Positions 1 through 9,755 of a DNA stretch of 64,000 bases are shown piece by piece. The notes under the pieces were generated by a model that was not told the DNA's origin, searched no databases, and saw only the letters and a list, made by a program, of their open reading frames with translations. Within the stretch, counting starts at the first letter, position 1; each line of letters opens with the position of its first letter. A program made the translations under genes and the position numbers. The stretch lies in assembly GCA_031761405.1 (NCBI GenBank), contig JASEVX010000099.1, forward strand, positions 310,001 through 374,000, read 5' to 3'. The stretch is from Serripes groenlandicus. Lineage: Eukaryota > Mollusca > Bivalvia > Cardiida > Cardiidae.

Positions 1-190
1 TTCGCAGGCTAAACCCGGACAGACTGTTCGCCTCCTGTGGATTTTCTGTTTCAGGAATCATTATTCTATACCGCTATACCCCTGATACGGAATGTGTCGG
101 CTCAAATTAGCCTGCGCGGACTTCGCATGCAGATCTGGTTCGATACATTACGCAGAGACCATAATGTTGGTTTTCTCAGGGAGCGGCTCA
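1..190 (+). mobile_element. MITE-A, 3' part (cut by window start)
   Basis: This is the inner and right part of the family called MITE-A here. The right end reads ATGTTGGTTTTCTC then GCGGCTCA. The diagnostic middle contains TGGATTTTCTGTTTCAGGAA and GGAATGTGTCGGC. Full copies, such as the one at 28680, have long inverted ends (roughly 60-70 bp) starting TGAGCCG. The family encodes nothing convincing, so it looks like a non-autonomous DNA transposon of foldback type. The superfamily is not resolved because target duplications are not consistent between copies. Confidence 0.8.
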
Positions 191-261
191 ATTATCCCCG
201 CAACCAAGGAGGACAACTACTTTGTCTTTTGTATGACTTGTCCGAGGATCGAACCCCTAAT

Positions 262-785
262 TCCCGAACGAGTTATTTATCCAAAAGCCATTCAAATGTT
301 TAAAACATTACGTGGAAATGCCCCTGATTACCTAAGGACATCAATTACTTTTACCTCTGCTATTCATGCAATACTCTTACGTTCATCCACTTCATTCCAG
401 TTGTATACACCAAAACCTAACGTGGAAATATATCGAAATACATTTATATTTTCCGGTTCATCAGTTTGGAATTCCCTTCCTTCATATATTCAAAACTGAA
501 TGTAGTGCAATTGTATTTCATGAAACTATACAAACCTTTTGGATCTGTGGGTGTTCTACGATACAGTAATAGACATATTAATTGTAAGTCCATATTTATA
601 TATGCATGTATACTTTTAACATTGAGTTGTTTATATGTAACACTCGTGTGTTCATGTTTCGTTTAATTTTATTTATGTTTGAGGCCCTCATGGAAGATTG
701 ACTTACATACATGTAATATGTCAAATGAGTGTCCTCTCTAGATAAAGGCTTTATTATTATTATCATTATTATTATTATTATTATC
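262..785 (+). pseudogene. Non-LTR retrotransposon 3' fragment: end of ORF2, 3' UTR, (ATT)n tail
   Basis: In frame to a TGA at 497-499, the translation contains GNAPDYLR and, near its end, WNSLPSYIQN. I recognise this pattern from the C-terminal tail downstream of reverse transcriptase in jockey/CR1-like LINEs of invertebrates. A 3' UTR of about 250 bp follows and ends in an (ATT)n run at about 750-785. The same 3' UTR recurs at 2666-2942, which confirms it is a dispersed element. No catalytic domain is left, so this is a 5'-truncated dead copy. The methionine in the upstream MITE-A is not a real start. Confidence 0.7.
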
Positions 786-787
786 TC

Positions 788-834
788 CCTTTCCCGAAGC
801 GGACTCTTTAACCACGGCACCACGGAGACGGTCG
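788..834 (-). mobile_element. SINE-1 head fragment
   Basis: Read on the minus strand this resembles the tRNA-like head of SINE-1 (CCGTGGTGCCGTGGTTAAAG, an A-box-like stretch). It sits directly after the (ATT)n tail of the LINE. It is too short to be sure. Confidence 0.4.
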
Positions 835-1526
835 TATTATGTTGACCGTTGTCATGGCGCAGACGACTTTTGTATCAGACGACTTTTCGAAATCATTGAA
901 AACCGGCAGTTTCATAAAATACTTAATCCATTCAAAATGATGTTGCTTTAAATTTATCATAACCTCTTGTCCATTTATCTTTAGTTGTAGTCCTATATGT
1001 CACTTTTCATGATCAGTTTAACTCTTAATCATCTCATTCACTTAAAACACAGACCCTGCCAGGTTAAATATCCTGCATAATACTTTAATCTTCAAATACC
1101 GATATCTGCATTACTAACTACAGATTAAATTTGTCTAAAGTTTGTGGATTTAAATGAAGTTTTTTTTTTTATTTCTTCATGTGCAACGAAATATTGCGGC
1201 TTCCTTTTAATGCTAAGCGTCAAACATTCGTACTGTTGTTATTATTATTATTATCTCCCATTCCCGTCGTAATGTAAATCAGTGTCAAATTGTAATGCAT
1301 ATTTTATAAATAAATATGAAATATATTTTGGTTATAATATTCATGACTTCCTGAAATGAGTAGTGTGTATTTGAAAATACATACGTCATCAACCGAGAAA
1401 GCTCCAAGGCCGTATATATGAGCCCGCCCACGGGCAATGATACAAGTTGGCTTTTGTGAACAGTGCAGATCCAGATCAGCCTGTTTATCCATACAGTCTG
1501 GTTAATATCTGCATTGTTCACATAAT
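835..1526. other. No gene seen; AT-rich with small repeats
   Basis: There is a poly-T run near 1159 and an (ATT)n run near 1240-1254. Bases 1455-1520 hold an imperfect inverted repeat (GAACAGTGCAGATC...GATTAA-like spacer...CTGCATTGTTCAC). I see no coding region. Confidence 0.5.
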
Positions 1527-1771
1527 TGAGCCGTCTCACGAGAAAACAAACATTATTGCATCTGCGTATTGTATCGACCTAGATCAGCCGACGCAGTCCG
1601 CGCAAACTGATCCGGGCCGATACATTCAATCTCAGGGGGGTAGAGGTATAGAGTAAAGATTCCTCAAACAGAAAATCCACAGGAGGCGAAATGTGTCTGT
1701 CCGGGTTTGCATTCCCGGCATGCTTAGGCTGATCCGGGTCCACAATGTTGGTTTTCTCGCGAGACGTCTCA
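1527..1771 (-). mobile_element. MITE-A, near full length
   Basis: Both ends are present: TGAGCCGTCTCACGAGAAAA at the left and TTTTCTCGCGAGACGTCTCA at the right. The interior is in reverse orientation relative to the copy at the window start. The right flank is ATTATTA, an AT-rich target like several other copies. Confidence 0.85.
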
Positions 1772-1820
1772 ATTATTACTTTCTCACGTCGGGAGCATCC
1801 GTCAACTACTGTAGATACTG

Positions 1821-2034
1821 TTACCTCTTTCCCACATACAACAAATCTTCAGCAGACGTCTTTAAAATCATAGCGGGGAATCCTGAAGACAGCTTAATTG
1901 TTAAATAAAGCTGAAAACATTGTGGCCAAAGGAGAAATTGCTCACCATGAGCAATTTCACCTTTGGCCACAATGTTTTCAAAAGTCGTCTGCTGCTATTG
2001 CGCCAACATGCGTCTGCATGTGGGAAAGGGTTAA
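1821..2034 (-). mobile_element. MITE-B (TTAA family), subfamily with GGCCAAAG stem
   Basis: Ends are CTCTTTCCCACATA and TGTGGGAAAGGGTTAA. The core hairpin is GAAATTGCTC, a five-base loop, then GAGCAATTTC, extended by TGTGGCCAAAGG/CCTTTGGCCACA. TTAA targets and CCCTTT ends fit piggyBac-derived non-autonomous elements (inference from family knowledge). The copy at 62298 shares the AGCTTAATTGTTAAATAAAG stretch, so both belong to one subfamily. Confidence 0.85.
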
Positions 2035-2079
2035 AACTAAGCAGTTTTAATATTCTTATCTAGTATCCTTTTTGAAAAT

Positions 2080-2125
2080 TGGAAAACGGAGAAAATTGCT
2101 CATAAGGAGCAATTTAATATTTTAA
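2080..2125. mobile_element. MITE-B core hairpin relic
   Basis: AAATTGCTCATAAGGAGCAATTT remains of a MITE-B core without recognisable ends (hairpin arms 9 bp). Confidence 0.45.
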
Positions 2126-2430
2126 CATGCCTGCCCTGCCATGCTAAATAAATATTTACATTCGCACTTGATATTCTGTACAATAAAATTTGGGTCCTGT
2201 CGACCTTTCATGACCTCTGAAGGGATGATGGCGTCATTGTTTATTTCAATATTGCTCTCCAATTGGATTAGCGAGACCTCATTTAACCAATGATATACGA
2301 CGTGACAGATATCAGCTATCTATTTAAACAAACATATGTTGTCGTTTTCTTTATTGCTATTAAAGACTTGTTCGTGAACACTTTTAGGTCGAAAAAAAAT
2401 AAAGTAATGAAAAAAGAAATTGTAAATATA

Positions 2431-2530
2431 AGGATTTATATTTATTTTTCGCGCGTTCATGCAGTATGAACGTTCGGCCGCGATTTTGCAAATGTTCCAT
2501 GAACGCACGAAAAATAAGAATGAATCCTTG
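2431..2530. repeat. Small foldback repeat, ~30-bp arms
   Basis: The left arm (about 2431-2462, with TTTTTCGCGCGTTCATG) pairs with the right arm (about 2500-2530, with CATGAACGCACGAAAAA). The middle holds a further small inverted pair around GAACGTTC. No coding capacity. It looks like a small MITE of a family not seen elsewhere in the window. Confidence 0.6.
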
Positions 2531-2532
2531 AT

Positions 2533-2665
2533 TGAGCCGTTCCACGAGAACACCAACATCTCTCTTTTCCTGAGACGGAACGTGTCGGCTCGGAATAGCC
2601 TTGGCTGATCTGAGTCGATACATTGCGCAGAGTTCATAATGTTGGTTTTCTCGTGGAACGGCTCA
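2533..2665 (+). mobile_element. MITE-A, internally deleted (133 bp)
   Basis: Both inverted ends survive (TGAGCCGTTCCACGAGAA and TTCTCGTGGAACGGCTCA), but most of the left interior is gone. Surviving interior includes GGAACGTGTCGGCTCGG. Confidence 0.85.
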
Positions 2666-2907
2666 ATTTTATTTCATGGATCTTATCAAAAAAATTGGAT
2701 CTGTGGCTCTTCACAGATACAGTAATAGACATAACAATTTTCATTTCATATTTATATATGTAAGTTTAAATGAAGTATTGAGTTGTTCATATGCAACACA
2801 CGTTTGTTCATGTTTCATTTTGTTTATGTGTCAGGCCCTCACGGAATAGACTTACATTCATGTTTTTTGTTAAATTAGTGTCCTCTCTAAATAAAGCCTT
2901 TTTATCA

Positions 2908-2942
<35 letters not shown>
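2666..2942 (+). mobile_element. LINE 3' UTR with (ATT)n tail
   Basis: This matches the 3' UTR at 500-785 along its length, including ATAGACATA, TTCATGTTTC and GTGTCCTCTCTA, and ends in an (ATT)n run from about 2908 to 2942. A 5'-truncated retrotransposon copy of the same family, with no coding part. Confidence 0.75.
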
Positions 2943-2944
<2 letters not shown>

Positions 2945-2974
2945 ATGAATATTGCTTTTCATAATTTTCTTCAA

Positions 2975-3086
2975 ACCTGCCATGACTAATTGACGAACAG
3001 CTTAGAGCCTGATCGGATTGCGTGGATGCGCTCGCTAATCTGGATGTACACTGGTTGCGAATGTCGCACGGTTAATTGTCGTAGAG
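2975..3086 (+). repeat. Dispersed repeat next to minisatellite
   Basis: GACTAATTG.CGAACAG and ATTGCGTGGATG recur at about 46120-46170 followed by similar text. This marks a small dispersed repeat of unknown class. The minisatellite at 3087 starts where the similarity stops. Confidence 0.45.
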
Positions 3087-3710
3087 CATCGCTCATATTG
3101 AGGGAGATTGTAAAAGTGCCTGTCCCTAGAACAACGGGCATCGCTCATATTGAGGGAGATTGTAAAAGTGCTTGTCTCTAGGATAACGGGCATCGCTTAT
3201 ATTCAGGGAGATTGTAAAAGTGCCTGTCTCTAGAATAACGGGCATCGCTCATATTCAGGGAGATTGTAAAAGTGCCTGTCTCTAGAATAACGGGCATCGC
3301 TCATATTCAGGGAGATTGTAAAAGTGCCTGTCTCTAGAATAACGGGCATCGCTCATATTGAGGGAGATTGTAAAAGTGCCTGTTTTTAGAATAACGGGCA
3401 TCGCTCATATTCAGGGAGATTGTAAAAGTGCCTGTCTCTAGAATAACAGGCAACGCTCATATTGAGGGAGATTGTAAAAGTGCCTGTCTCTAGAATAACG
3501 GGTATCGCTCATATTGAGGGAGATTGTAAAAGTGCCTGTCTCTAGAATAACGCGCATCGCTCATATTGAGGGAGATTGTAAAAGTGCCTGTCTCTAGAAT
3601 AACTGGCATCGCTCATATTGAGGGAGATTGTAAAAGTGACTGTCTCTAGAATTACGGGCATCGCTCATACTCAGGGAGATTGTAAACATGCATGTCCCTA
3701 GATAAACGGG
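3087..3710. repeat. Minisatellite, 52 bp x 12
   Basis: Unit contains ATCGCTCATATTGAGGGAGA and GTGCCTGTCTCTAGAATAAC. Twelve units fit 624 bases exactly. Units differ mainly by TTGAGG versus TTCAGG and a few scattered changes, with the most divergent unit last. Confidence 0.95.
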
Positions 3711-3777
3711 TTGGTTTTAATGCCATAACCATTTAGATGAATGTGTTATGATCCTTTAGCCATTGTCCACATTCGAA

Positions 3778-3872
3778 CGCTTTAACGCCTTTTGAAAACA
3801 TTCTTGCAAAAGGAGAAATTGCTCATGACGAACAATTTCTTCTTTTGCCACAATGTTTTCAACTTCAATCAA
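3778..3872 (+). mobile_element. MITE-B fragment
   Basis: Core region with GAAAACATTCTTGCAAAAGG, GAAATTGCTCATGACGAACA and CACAATGTTTTCAACTT. One core base pair is mismatched (GCTC against GAAC). Ends are lost. Confidence 0.7.
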
Positions 3873-4455
3873 TTAGTATACCTTCTAATCCAGACATGTG
3901 TCACATATTTGCCAAACAAACGTCGGGTGACCTAACGGGCACCTGCTTACTACGTCACTCCCCAATGGGTGTATGTCTCACGCAGTACTATTCTCTGTCT
4001 CCCGACACGAAGAAGGCTAATATTTACATTTTTTAATTCAATTACAACTTAGTTCGATAGTTCTTAAATCTTAGTATCAATCTTGTAACAAAAGAGTACT
4101 GACATTATTATTGTTAACCATGTCTCTGCAGATATGATGGAACTATTAGGCGGTAAACGTTCCTCATTAAACATTTCTGACGTACTGCCGAAATCTCCAT
4201 ATATATTGTTCTTCTTGTGTCAAATATAGTACCGTGGTTATTGTAACCACAATCGCCACAAAAACAACGTTCTGAATTTAGAAAAAAATGTAAATTCTTC
4301 TCTATATAAGGCTTCAATGTCTATTTTCTTTTGTCATTGTCATCGCTATTTCCTTAATATGTATCACGATCCTTCTCATGATCCACCCAAGATCCGTCTA
4401 AAACAGGAGTACATTTTGTGTGGGCGTGCATAACAATTCAAACATACACGTGTAC
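3873..4455. other. No gene or clear repeat seen
   Basis: AT-rich unique-looking sequence. Open frames here are short and without recognisable motifs. Confidence 0.4.
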
Positions 4456-4673
4456 TTAACTCTTTCGCTGTCAAAGGCAATAAAACACTTTTGTAAACAA
4501 TGCAGATTTCAGGAGAGACAGCTCGTGACGAGCTGTCTCTCCTGAACTCTGCATCGTTTGCTATTTAGACATTACATTTTACCAAATTTCCTGTTGGACG
4601 AAAAATGGAGTGGTCAAATTTTCAACGTGGAAGAGAGCGTCGACTTTGTGAAATTCGGCAATGAAAGTGTTAA
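4456..4673 (-). mobile_element. MITE-C2 (TTAA hairpin family)
   Basis: Flanked by TTAA at both sides (TTAACTCTTTCGCTG and GAAAGTGTTAA). The core is a long hairpin, TTCAGGAGAGACAGCTCG then CGAGCTGTCTCTCCTGAA, between AAACAATGCAGA and TCTGCATCGTTTG. It shares the TTTCCTGTTGGACGAAAAAT segment with copies at 34410 and 37581, which defines subfamily C2. Confidence 0.8.
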
Positions 4674-5397
4674 GAAAGATGAAACGCTGTAATTAAAATT
4701 ACACCCGGAGTTTATGAACTTTTTTTGGAAACATTTATGAAAGCCGTATCGTCGTGACAGGCGTAACGTCAGTTTGTCACATTTTATCTAATTTGTTAAA
4801 ATTTTGAAATCTTAAGGAAGAAAACAGATCTTGTGATTCATCAAATTTCAGGCATTCGCTACGAATTCAATAATGACAGACCATTGGGAAGGTGAGTTTA
4901 CATACCAATAAGAAGAACCCAATGCTCCACGTGTATTTGAAATGTATTATGACTATCGAATACTTTACGAAGGATAATCATTTGGATTTGGAAATCACAA
5001 TTTGCACAATTTGCAGATGATTGAATGCTGTTAACAAATCAAATTAAGGTAGAACATATATAATTTACTCGGCGATTTCCGTATAAAGTCGTTAGAGGTC
5101 GGTATTGTTCGTAACCTGTCGGTCATTCTCACCGGATACCTATAATAAACATGCATCAACCTACAGAACCGTTTCTTCACTAACGTTAATTGTCTCATAC
5201 GTTGTGCTTATTCTGATATGTAGTAAAATATGTGATAATTCGAATATTTCGTTTCATCAATTCCAAATTCTGGAATAAATATATTGCAGCAGCAGTTCTG
5301 ATTGCTAAGACGAGTAATCAAAAATGATTTTTATATTATCCCTGGCTTGCTTTTCATAATAAACTTTTAAGTATGAATTACTGTATTTATATATATA
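4674..5397. other. No gene or clear repeat seen
   Basis: AT-rich. It ends in a short TATATATA run at the MITE-A boundary. No long frame or RNA gene recognised. Confidence 0.4.
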
Positions 5398-5583
5398 TGA
5401 GCCGTTCCACAAGAAAAACCAACATTATGGACTCTGCGTAATATATCGACCTAGATCAGCCTGTGCAGTCCGCGCAGGCTAATCCGGAACGACACATTCC
5501 GTATCAGGGGGATAAATGTAAAGATTAATTATTTCTGAAACAGAAAATCCACAGGAGGCGAAAAGTGTCTGTCTGGGTTAGCC
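5398..5583 (-). mobile_element. MITE-A, truncated at right
   Basis: Left end TGAGCCGTTCCACAAGAAAA is intact. The reverse-strand interior runs through ACAGAAAATCCACAGGAGG and stops at GTCTGGGTTAGCC, where unrelated sequence begins. Confidence 0.85.
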
Positions 5584-5654
5584 TTTCTTTTTTTACATGT
5601 TCGAGTTTTCGAGAGTCCACTGTATTTAGCGCCACGATTGAAAATATCCATTCT

Positions 5655-5856
5655 AGTTCTCACGAAGAGAAATCTGCCTCGAACTTAAAAACAAGCGTTC
5701 TTTTAATTTTAAGCTCAATCTTTTAAGACCTTTTATATACAGACACCCGCCAGCCAGTTCTCACGAAGAGAAATCTGCATCGAACTTAAAAACAAGCGTT
5801 CTTTTAATTTTAAGCTCAATGTTTTAAGACCTTTTTATATACAGACACCAGCCAGC
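5655..5856. repeat. Tandem duplication, 101 bp x 2
   Basis: AGTTCTCACGAAGAGAAATC begins both copies and each runs into GACACC.GCCAGCC. The copies are almost identical, so the duplication is recent. CAGCCAGTT lies at the junction. Confidence 0.85.
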
Positions 5857-5906
5857 CAGTTGTAATGCTTATAAACCCCACAACCCAGCGCGCCAATGAG
5901 GTTACT
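5850..5906 (-). mobile_element. SINE-1 fragment
   Basis: ACACCAGCCAGCCAGTTGTA through GCGCCAATGAGG matches the SINE-1 body in reverse, like 6180-6250. A MITE-B starts in the TTAA right after it. Confidence 0.6.
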
Positions 5907-6083
5907 TTAACCCTTTCCCTCATGTTGACGCTTTCTGACGCCTCTGAAGCAGACACTTTTAAAAATCATAGTGGCAAATGAAGAAATTGCTTATAATGTA
6001 GTAATGTCTTTTAACCACATACAATAAATCTGCAGCAGACGACTATGCAATTATCTAGTCCAAAATATAGAAAATCTTTATAA
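5907..6083 (+). mobile_element. MITE-B, rearranged
   Basis: Starts TTAACCCTTTCCCTCATG with GACGCTTTCTGACGCCTCTG. After a damaged core (GAAATTGCTTATAATG), it switches to text normally found at the opposite end (CACATACAATAAATCTGCAG). It appears to be two half-elements joined. Confidence 0.7.
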
Positions 6084-6084
6084 A

Positions 6085-6268
6085 TGATTGATTGATTGTT
6101 TGGAGTTTTACGCCGCTTTTAACACGTCTTCAGTTATATCACGGCGTTTCCCGGGTAAGTTACCAGTAATACTGGTCCATTTATTCTGACACCAGCCAGC
6201 CAGCCAGTCGTAATGCTAACCCCGCAATCCTGAGCGCCAAGGAGGGCAGCCATTACTACCATTTTCAG
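6085..6268 (-). mobile_element. SINE-1 body and tail
   Basis: Reading the minus strand, the 3' tail is CAAACAATCAATCAATC and the body contains GTTAAAAGCGGCGTAAAA, CGCCGTGATATAAC and CCAGTATTACTGGTAACTTA. The tRNA-like head is missing. Confidence 0.75.
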
Positions 6269-6918
6269 TCTTTAGTTCTATAAATGATAGTATGATTATT
6301 GAATAGAGTTGAAATTATTATATCTTAATTAATTCACCGTTCGCAACACTGAAACGATCTACATATATTTCACTGACATTGTCTCAATAGTCAACCGAAA
6401 ATCATTAAACAAAATACCAATACCTCGAAATTAAATATGACCTGGGACTTTTTTGACACGGAGTTGAGATTTGGGTTGTAACTTGACTCATATATACATA
6501 TATCAGCCGCGTCAAGCGATTTGTGGTCTTAATGGCTGTCCGTAGCGGGGTTATATAAAGATACTTTGGCGTTCAACTAATGGGGCTTCAGTTCGTGCTT
6601 TTTTTGTAAAAATATGCATCTAGGACTAACTAACCTGTATACGAACACTGAAGGCTCTGCTGAGACTGTGTGGATGCACAGGGTAGCATGAGTCTTAACT
6701 GTACGCAGATGTATAAAGACCCGAAATCGCTAGACGAGACTGGTATCTGTAGTAACCAAAATAACACCCACGTAATTGCCCAAAGGTTCCATCTACGTTT
6801 AAACACTTATGCTATTTGGCCAACACTTCAATCGTATCGTTTGTTATGTGACGTATCTGTATCTCATTATCTACATATTTGGTAACGTGAGCTATGCTAC
6901 TTGGTTTCTCCATTTGTC
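6269..6918. other. No gene or clear repeat seen
   Basis: AT-rich. TATATACATATA at about 6490. Frames at 6670-6885 and the overlapping minus frame lack any motif. Confidence 0.4.
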
Positions 6919-7148
6919 TTAACCCTTTCCCACATATAAACGCTTTCGGACGCCTCTGCAGCAGACGGCCTTTTGAAAACATAGTGACAAAAGAAGAAAT
7001 TGCACAAAACGTGCAATTTCTCCTGTTGCCACAATGTTTTCCACTTTTTGTCATAGGTTATCCAATCAATTACAGAGATTTTCTATTTTTTGATAAAATA
7101 CTTTCAAAGTCGTCTGCTACAGAATTACCGTATGAGGGAAAGGGTTAA
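6919..7148 (+). mobile_element. MITE-B, full length, GCAC/GTGC core
   Basis: TTAA at both ends, CCCTTTCCCACATA and TGAGGGAAAGGG. The core stem reads GAAATTGCAC-AAAAC-GTGCAATTTC: both arms carry the change from GCTC/GAGC, so pairing is kept. It abuts the next copy, sharing its TTAA. Confidence 0.9.
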
Positions 7149-7372
7149 CCCTTACCCATATACAGACCCATTTTCACGCATATGTAGCAGTCCATTTTTG
7201 AAAAATAATGTTTAAAAAAAAAATATCCACATAATTAGCAATTTCAACTTACACCACATGGTTTTATCTCCATGAATAACTATACATTTATTTACAGAGA
7301 ATATCCCAGATTTTGTCCATTATGTTTTCGAAGTCACCTGCTCAAGATGTTGAATATATGGGAAAGGGTTAA
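7145..7372 (+). mobile_element. MITE-B, divergent, abutting previous copy
   Basis: Starts in the TTAA that ends the previous copy (TTAACCCTTACCCATATA) and ends ATGGGAAAGGGTTAA. The core has decayed (AATTAGCAATTTCAAC). More diverged than its neighbour. Confidence 0.8.
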
Positions 7373-7392
7373 GTCACACAGTGTGTAGTGGT

Positions 7393-7508
7393 ACGAGTGT
7401 CCGCCTCTCGACGGTGACAAACTAGGGTGTGATCCCCTCAAGTACGTGATAAGAGTGTCCGTCTCTCTACGGTGACAATCTAGGGTGTGATCCCCTCAAG
7501 TACGTGGT
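7393..7508 (+). repeat. 58-bp x 2 tandem repeat, tRNA-head-like
   Basis: GAGTGTCCG.CTCTC.ACGGTG and GGGTGTGATCCCCTCAAGTA occur twice. The spacing of GTGGTACGAGTGTCC and GTGTGATCCCC recalls A and B boxes, so this may be a duplicated SINE head. Function is unsupported. Confidence 0.6.
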
Positions 7509-7559
7509 TGAGTTAAATCAATACTAATAAGTAGTCACGTAAGGTTATGCTCGATTAAT

Positions 7560-8031
7560 TTGATTGTAGTGTGTTTAACGCCGCTTCAAACAATTATTTG
7601 AGCCGTCCTCCGAGAAAACAAACATTGTGGACTCTGCGGAAAGTATAGATCCGGATCATCCTGAACATGCGGCGCAGGCTTACCCGGATAGACACTTTTC
7701 GCCTCCAGTGGATTTTCTGTTTCAGGAAGCATTACTCTATACCTCTATCCCCCTGAGACGGAATGTGTCGGCCCCAGATCAGTCTTCGCGGACTGCACAG
7801 GCTGATCTGTGTCGATACATTACGCAGAGGCCATACTGTTGGTTTTCTCGACGGACGGCTCAATTATTACGGTGCTTTATTTCCGGTCGTTATGCTTTAC
7901 CCCATAATCCTGAGTGCATAGGAGGGAAATATATTTTTTTCCGTTTTCAAAGTATTTGGAACGATTCGGTTCGGGATCGAACTGGTGAACTACCGCAACC
8001 CCAGGCGGAGGCTCTACCATTACACAAGGCG
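7560..8031 (-). mobile_element. SINE-1 split by a MITE-A
   Basis: SINE-1 in reverse: tail side 7560-7598 (TTTAACGCCGCTTCAAACAA) and body plus tRNA-like head 7863-8031, ending in GGCGGAGGCTCTACCATTAC. The MITE-A at 7599-7862 interrupts it, so the SINE is older. The open frame across it combines the two elements and is not a gene. Confidence 0.8.
7599..7862 (+). mobile_element. MITE-A, full length, nested in SINE-1
   Basis: TGAGCCGTCCTCCGAGAAAA to TTTTCTCGACGGACGGCTCA. Flanks are AATTATT on the left and ATTATTA on the right, a likely 6-bp target duplication ATTATT. This is the clearest duplication for the family in this window. Confidence 0.9.
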
Positions 8032-8083
8032 TTTATTTTTTGGTTTTGTTTTTGTTCAAATCCCGTTTTGGTACCACACAAAG

Positions 8084-8307
8084 TTAACCCTTTCCCAGAT
8101 GCAGCCGCTTTCTGACACCTCTGCAGCAGAATACTTTTGAAAACACTGTGACAAAAGGAGAAATTGCTTAAATCGAGCAATTTCTTCTTTTGCCACAGTG
8201 TTTTCAACTTTATTGAATTACTATAGTAGAATTATTAAAGAGATTTTTCACATGTTTGCAAATATTTTTCAAAGGCGTCTGCTGCAGATTATGTGGGACA
8301 GGGTTAA
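8084..8307 (+). mobile_element. MITE-B, full length
   Basis: TTAACCCTTTCCCAGATGCA to GTGGGACAGGGTTAA. The core pairs GAAATTGCTTAAATCGAGCA with TTTC and extends through AAAACACTGTGACAAAAGGA/TCTTTTGCCACAGTGTTTT. Confidence 0.9.
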
Positions 8308-8479
8308 ACAAAGACCTATAGCTCGTCTAAATATAGGCGTACAATGAATGTACAGATGCAACTATGAGATGTTCATGTCAATCTCCTCTGTGTCCACGCA
8401 CGCAACGATACCAAAGATAGCCTAAAGCATGGTACATGTATAATTATTCATGTTTATAGACTTGAACACAAGTTACACG

Positions 8480-8600
8480 AAATTCACTAGATGGAGATCA
8501 ACATTTTGAAATGTTGAAACGTTTGCAAATATTGCGAATGGTATCAGCAAAGTAAGTAATAGATAGTTAAAAACTATTTTGGCATTAAATGTTGAAAAAC
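8480..8600 (+). mobile_element. Dispersed element K, left part
   Basis: Shares GATGGAGATCAACATTTTG, GCAAATATTGC and TTTTGGCATTAAATGTTGAA with 39915-40330 and, reversed, with 50805-50980. It leads directly into the 65-bp array, whose unit is also part of K. Confidence 0.7.
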
Positions 8601-9575
8601 AGTCAATTGAAAGTCATGAAAATATACAGAATGTGGCTTACTGCGTATGTATACCAAGTAAAATCAATCAATTGAAAGTCATGAAAATATACAGAATGTG
8701 GCTTACTGCGTATGTATACCAAGTAAAATCAGTCAATTGAAAGTCATGAAAATATACAGAATGTGGCTTACTGCGTATGTATACCAAGTAAAAACAGTCA
8801 ATTGAAAGTCATGAAAATATACAGAATGTGGCTTACTGCGTATGTATACCAAGTAAAATCAGTCAATTGAAAGTCATGAAAATATATAGAATGTGGCTTA
8901 CTGGGTATGTATACCAAGTAAGAACAGTCAATTGAAAGTCATGAAAATATACAGAATGTGGCTTACTGCGTATGTATACCAAGTAAAATCAGTCAATTGA
9001 AAGTCATGAAAATATACAGAATGTGGCTTACTGCGTATGTATACCAAGTAAAATCAGTCAATTGAAAGTCATGAAAATATACAGAATGTGGCTTACTGCG
9101 TATGTATACCAAGTAAAATCAGTCAATTGAAAGTCATGGAAATATACAGAATGTGGCTGATTGGGTATGTATACCAAGTAAAATCAGTCAATTGAAAGTC
9201 ATGAAAATATACAGAATGTGGCTTACTGCGTATGTATACCAAGTAAAATCAGTCAATTGAAAGTCATGAAAATATACAGAATGTGGCTTACTGCGTATGT
9301 ATACCAAGTAAAATCAGTCAATTGAAAGTCATGAAAATATACAGAATGTGGCTTACTGCGTATGTATACCAAGTTAAATCAGTCAATTGAAAGTCATGAA
9401 AATATATAGAATGTGGCTTACTGGGTATGTATACCAAATAAAAACAGTCAATTGAAAGTCATGAAAATATACATAATGAGGCTTACTGTGTATGTATACC
9501 AAGTAAAAATAGTCAATTGAAAGTCATGAAAATATACAGAATGTGGCTGATTGGGTATGTATACCAAGTAAAAAC
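8601..9575. repeat. Minisatellite, 65 bp x 15
   Basis: Unit contains AGTCAATTGAAAGTCATGAA, ATACAGAATGTGGCTTACTG and GTATGTATACCAAGTA. Fifteen units fit 975 bases. Most units are near identical. Variants with GGCTGATTGGG or CTGGG occur in the middle and at the right edge. A single-copy version of the unit is present at about 40250-40320. Confidence 0.95.
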
Positions 9576-9596
9576 AATCAATATTTATATGTTTAT

Positions 9597-9673
9597 TGTC
9601 TTTTTTATTTATTTTTGACGAAATATGTTCAAAGTCGTCTGCCGTAGAATTTTCGTATGAGGGAAAGGGTTAA
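9597..9673 (+). mobile_element. MITE-B right end only
   Basis: TTTTTGACGAAATATGTTCA, GTCGTCTGCCG and TATGAGGGAAAGGGTTAA remain. The left two thirds are missing. Confidence 0.75.
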
Positions 9674-9755
9674 GGGCTTTTCAGCGAGAAAAGAAAACCC
9701 CAGATCAGCTGGCGTCAACACACGTACTGATCATGATAAGGCCATTTAGTCGCTC
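9674..9755. repeat. Dispersed segment also at 18302-18381 (reversed)
   Basis: GAAAACCCCAGATCAGCTGG and CGTCAACACACGTACTGATC match the reverse strand at 18302-18381. In both places the segment directly follows the same end of a MITE-B. Confidence 0.75.

Noticed and set aside
7627..8115. 162-codon frame, with similar frames in other MITE-A copies (FLFQES..YTSIPL..NVSA)
   Set aside because: The similarity is explained by shared MITE-A DNA. The frame breaks in most copies and continues into unrelated SINE text here.
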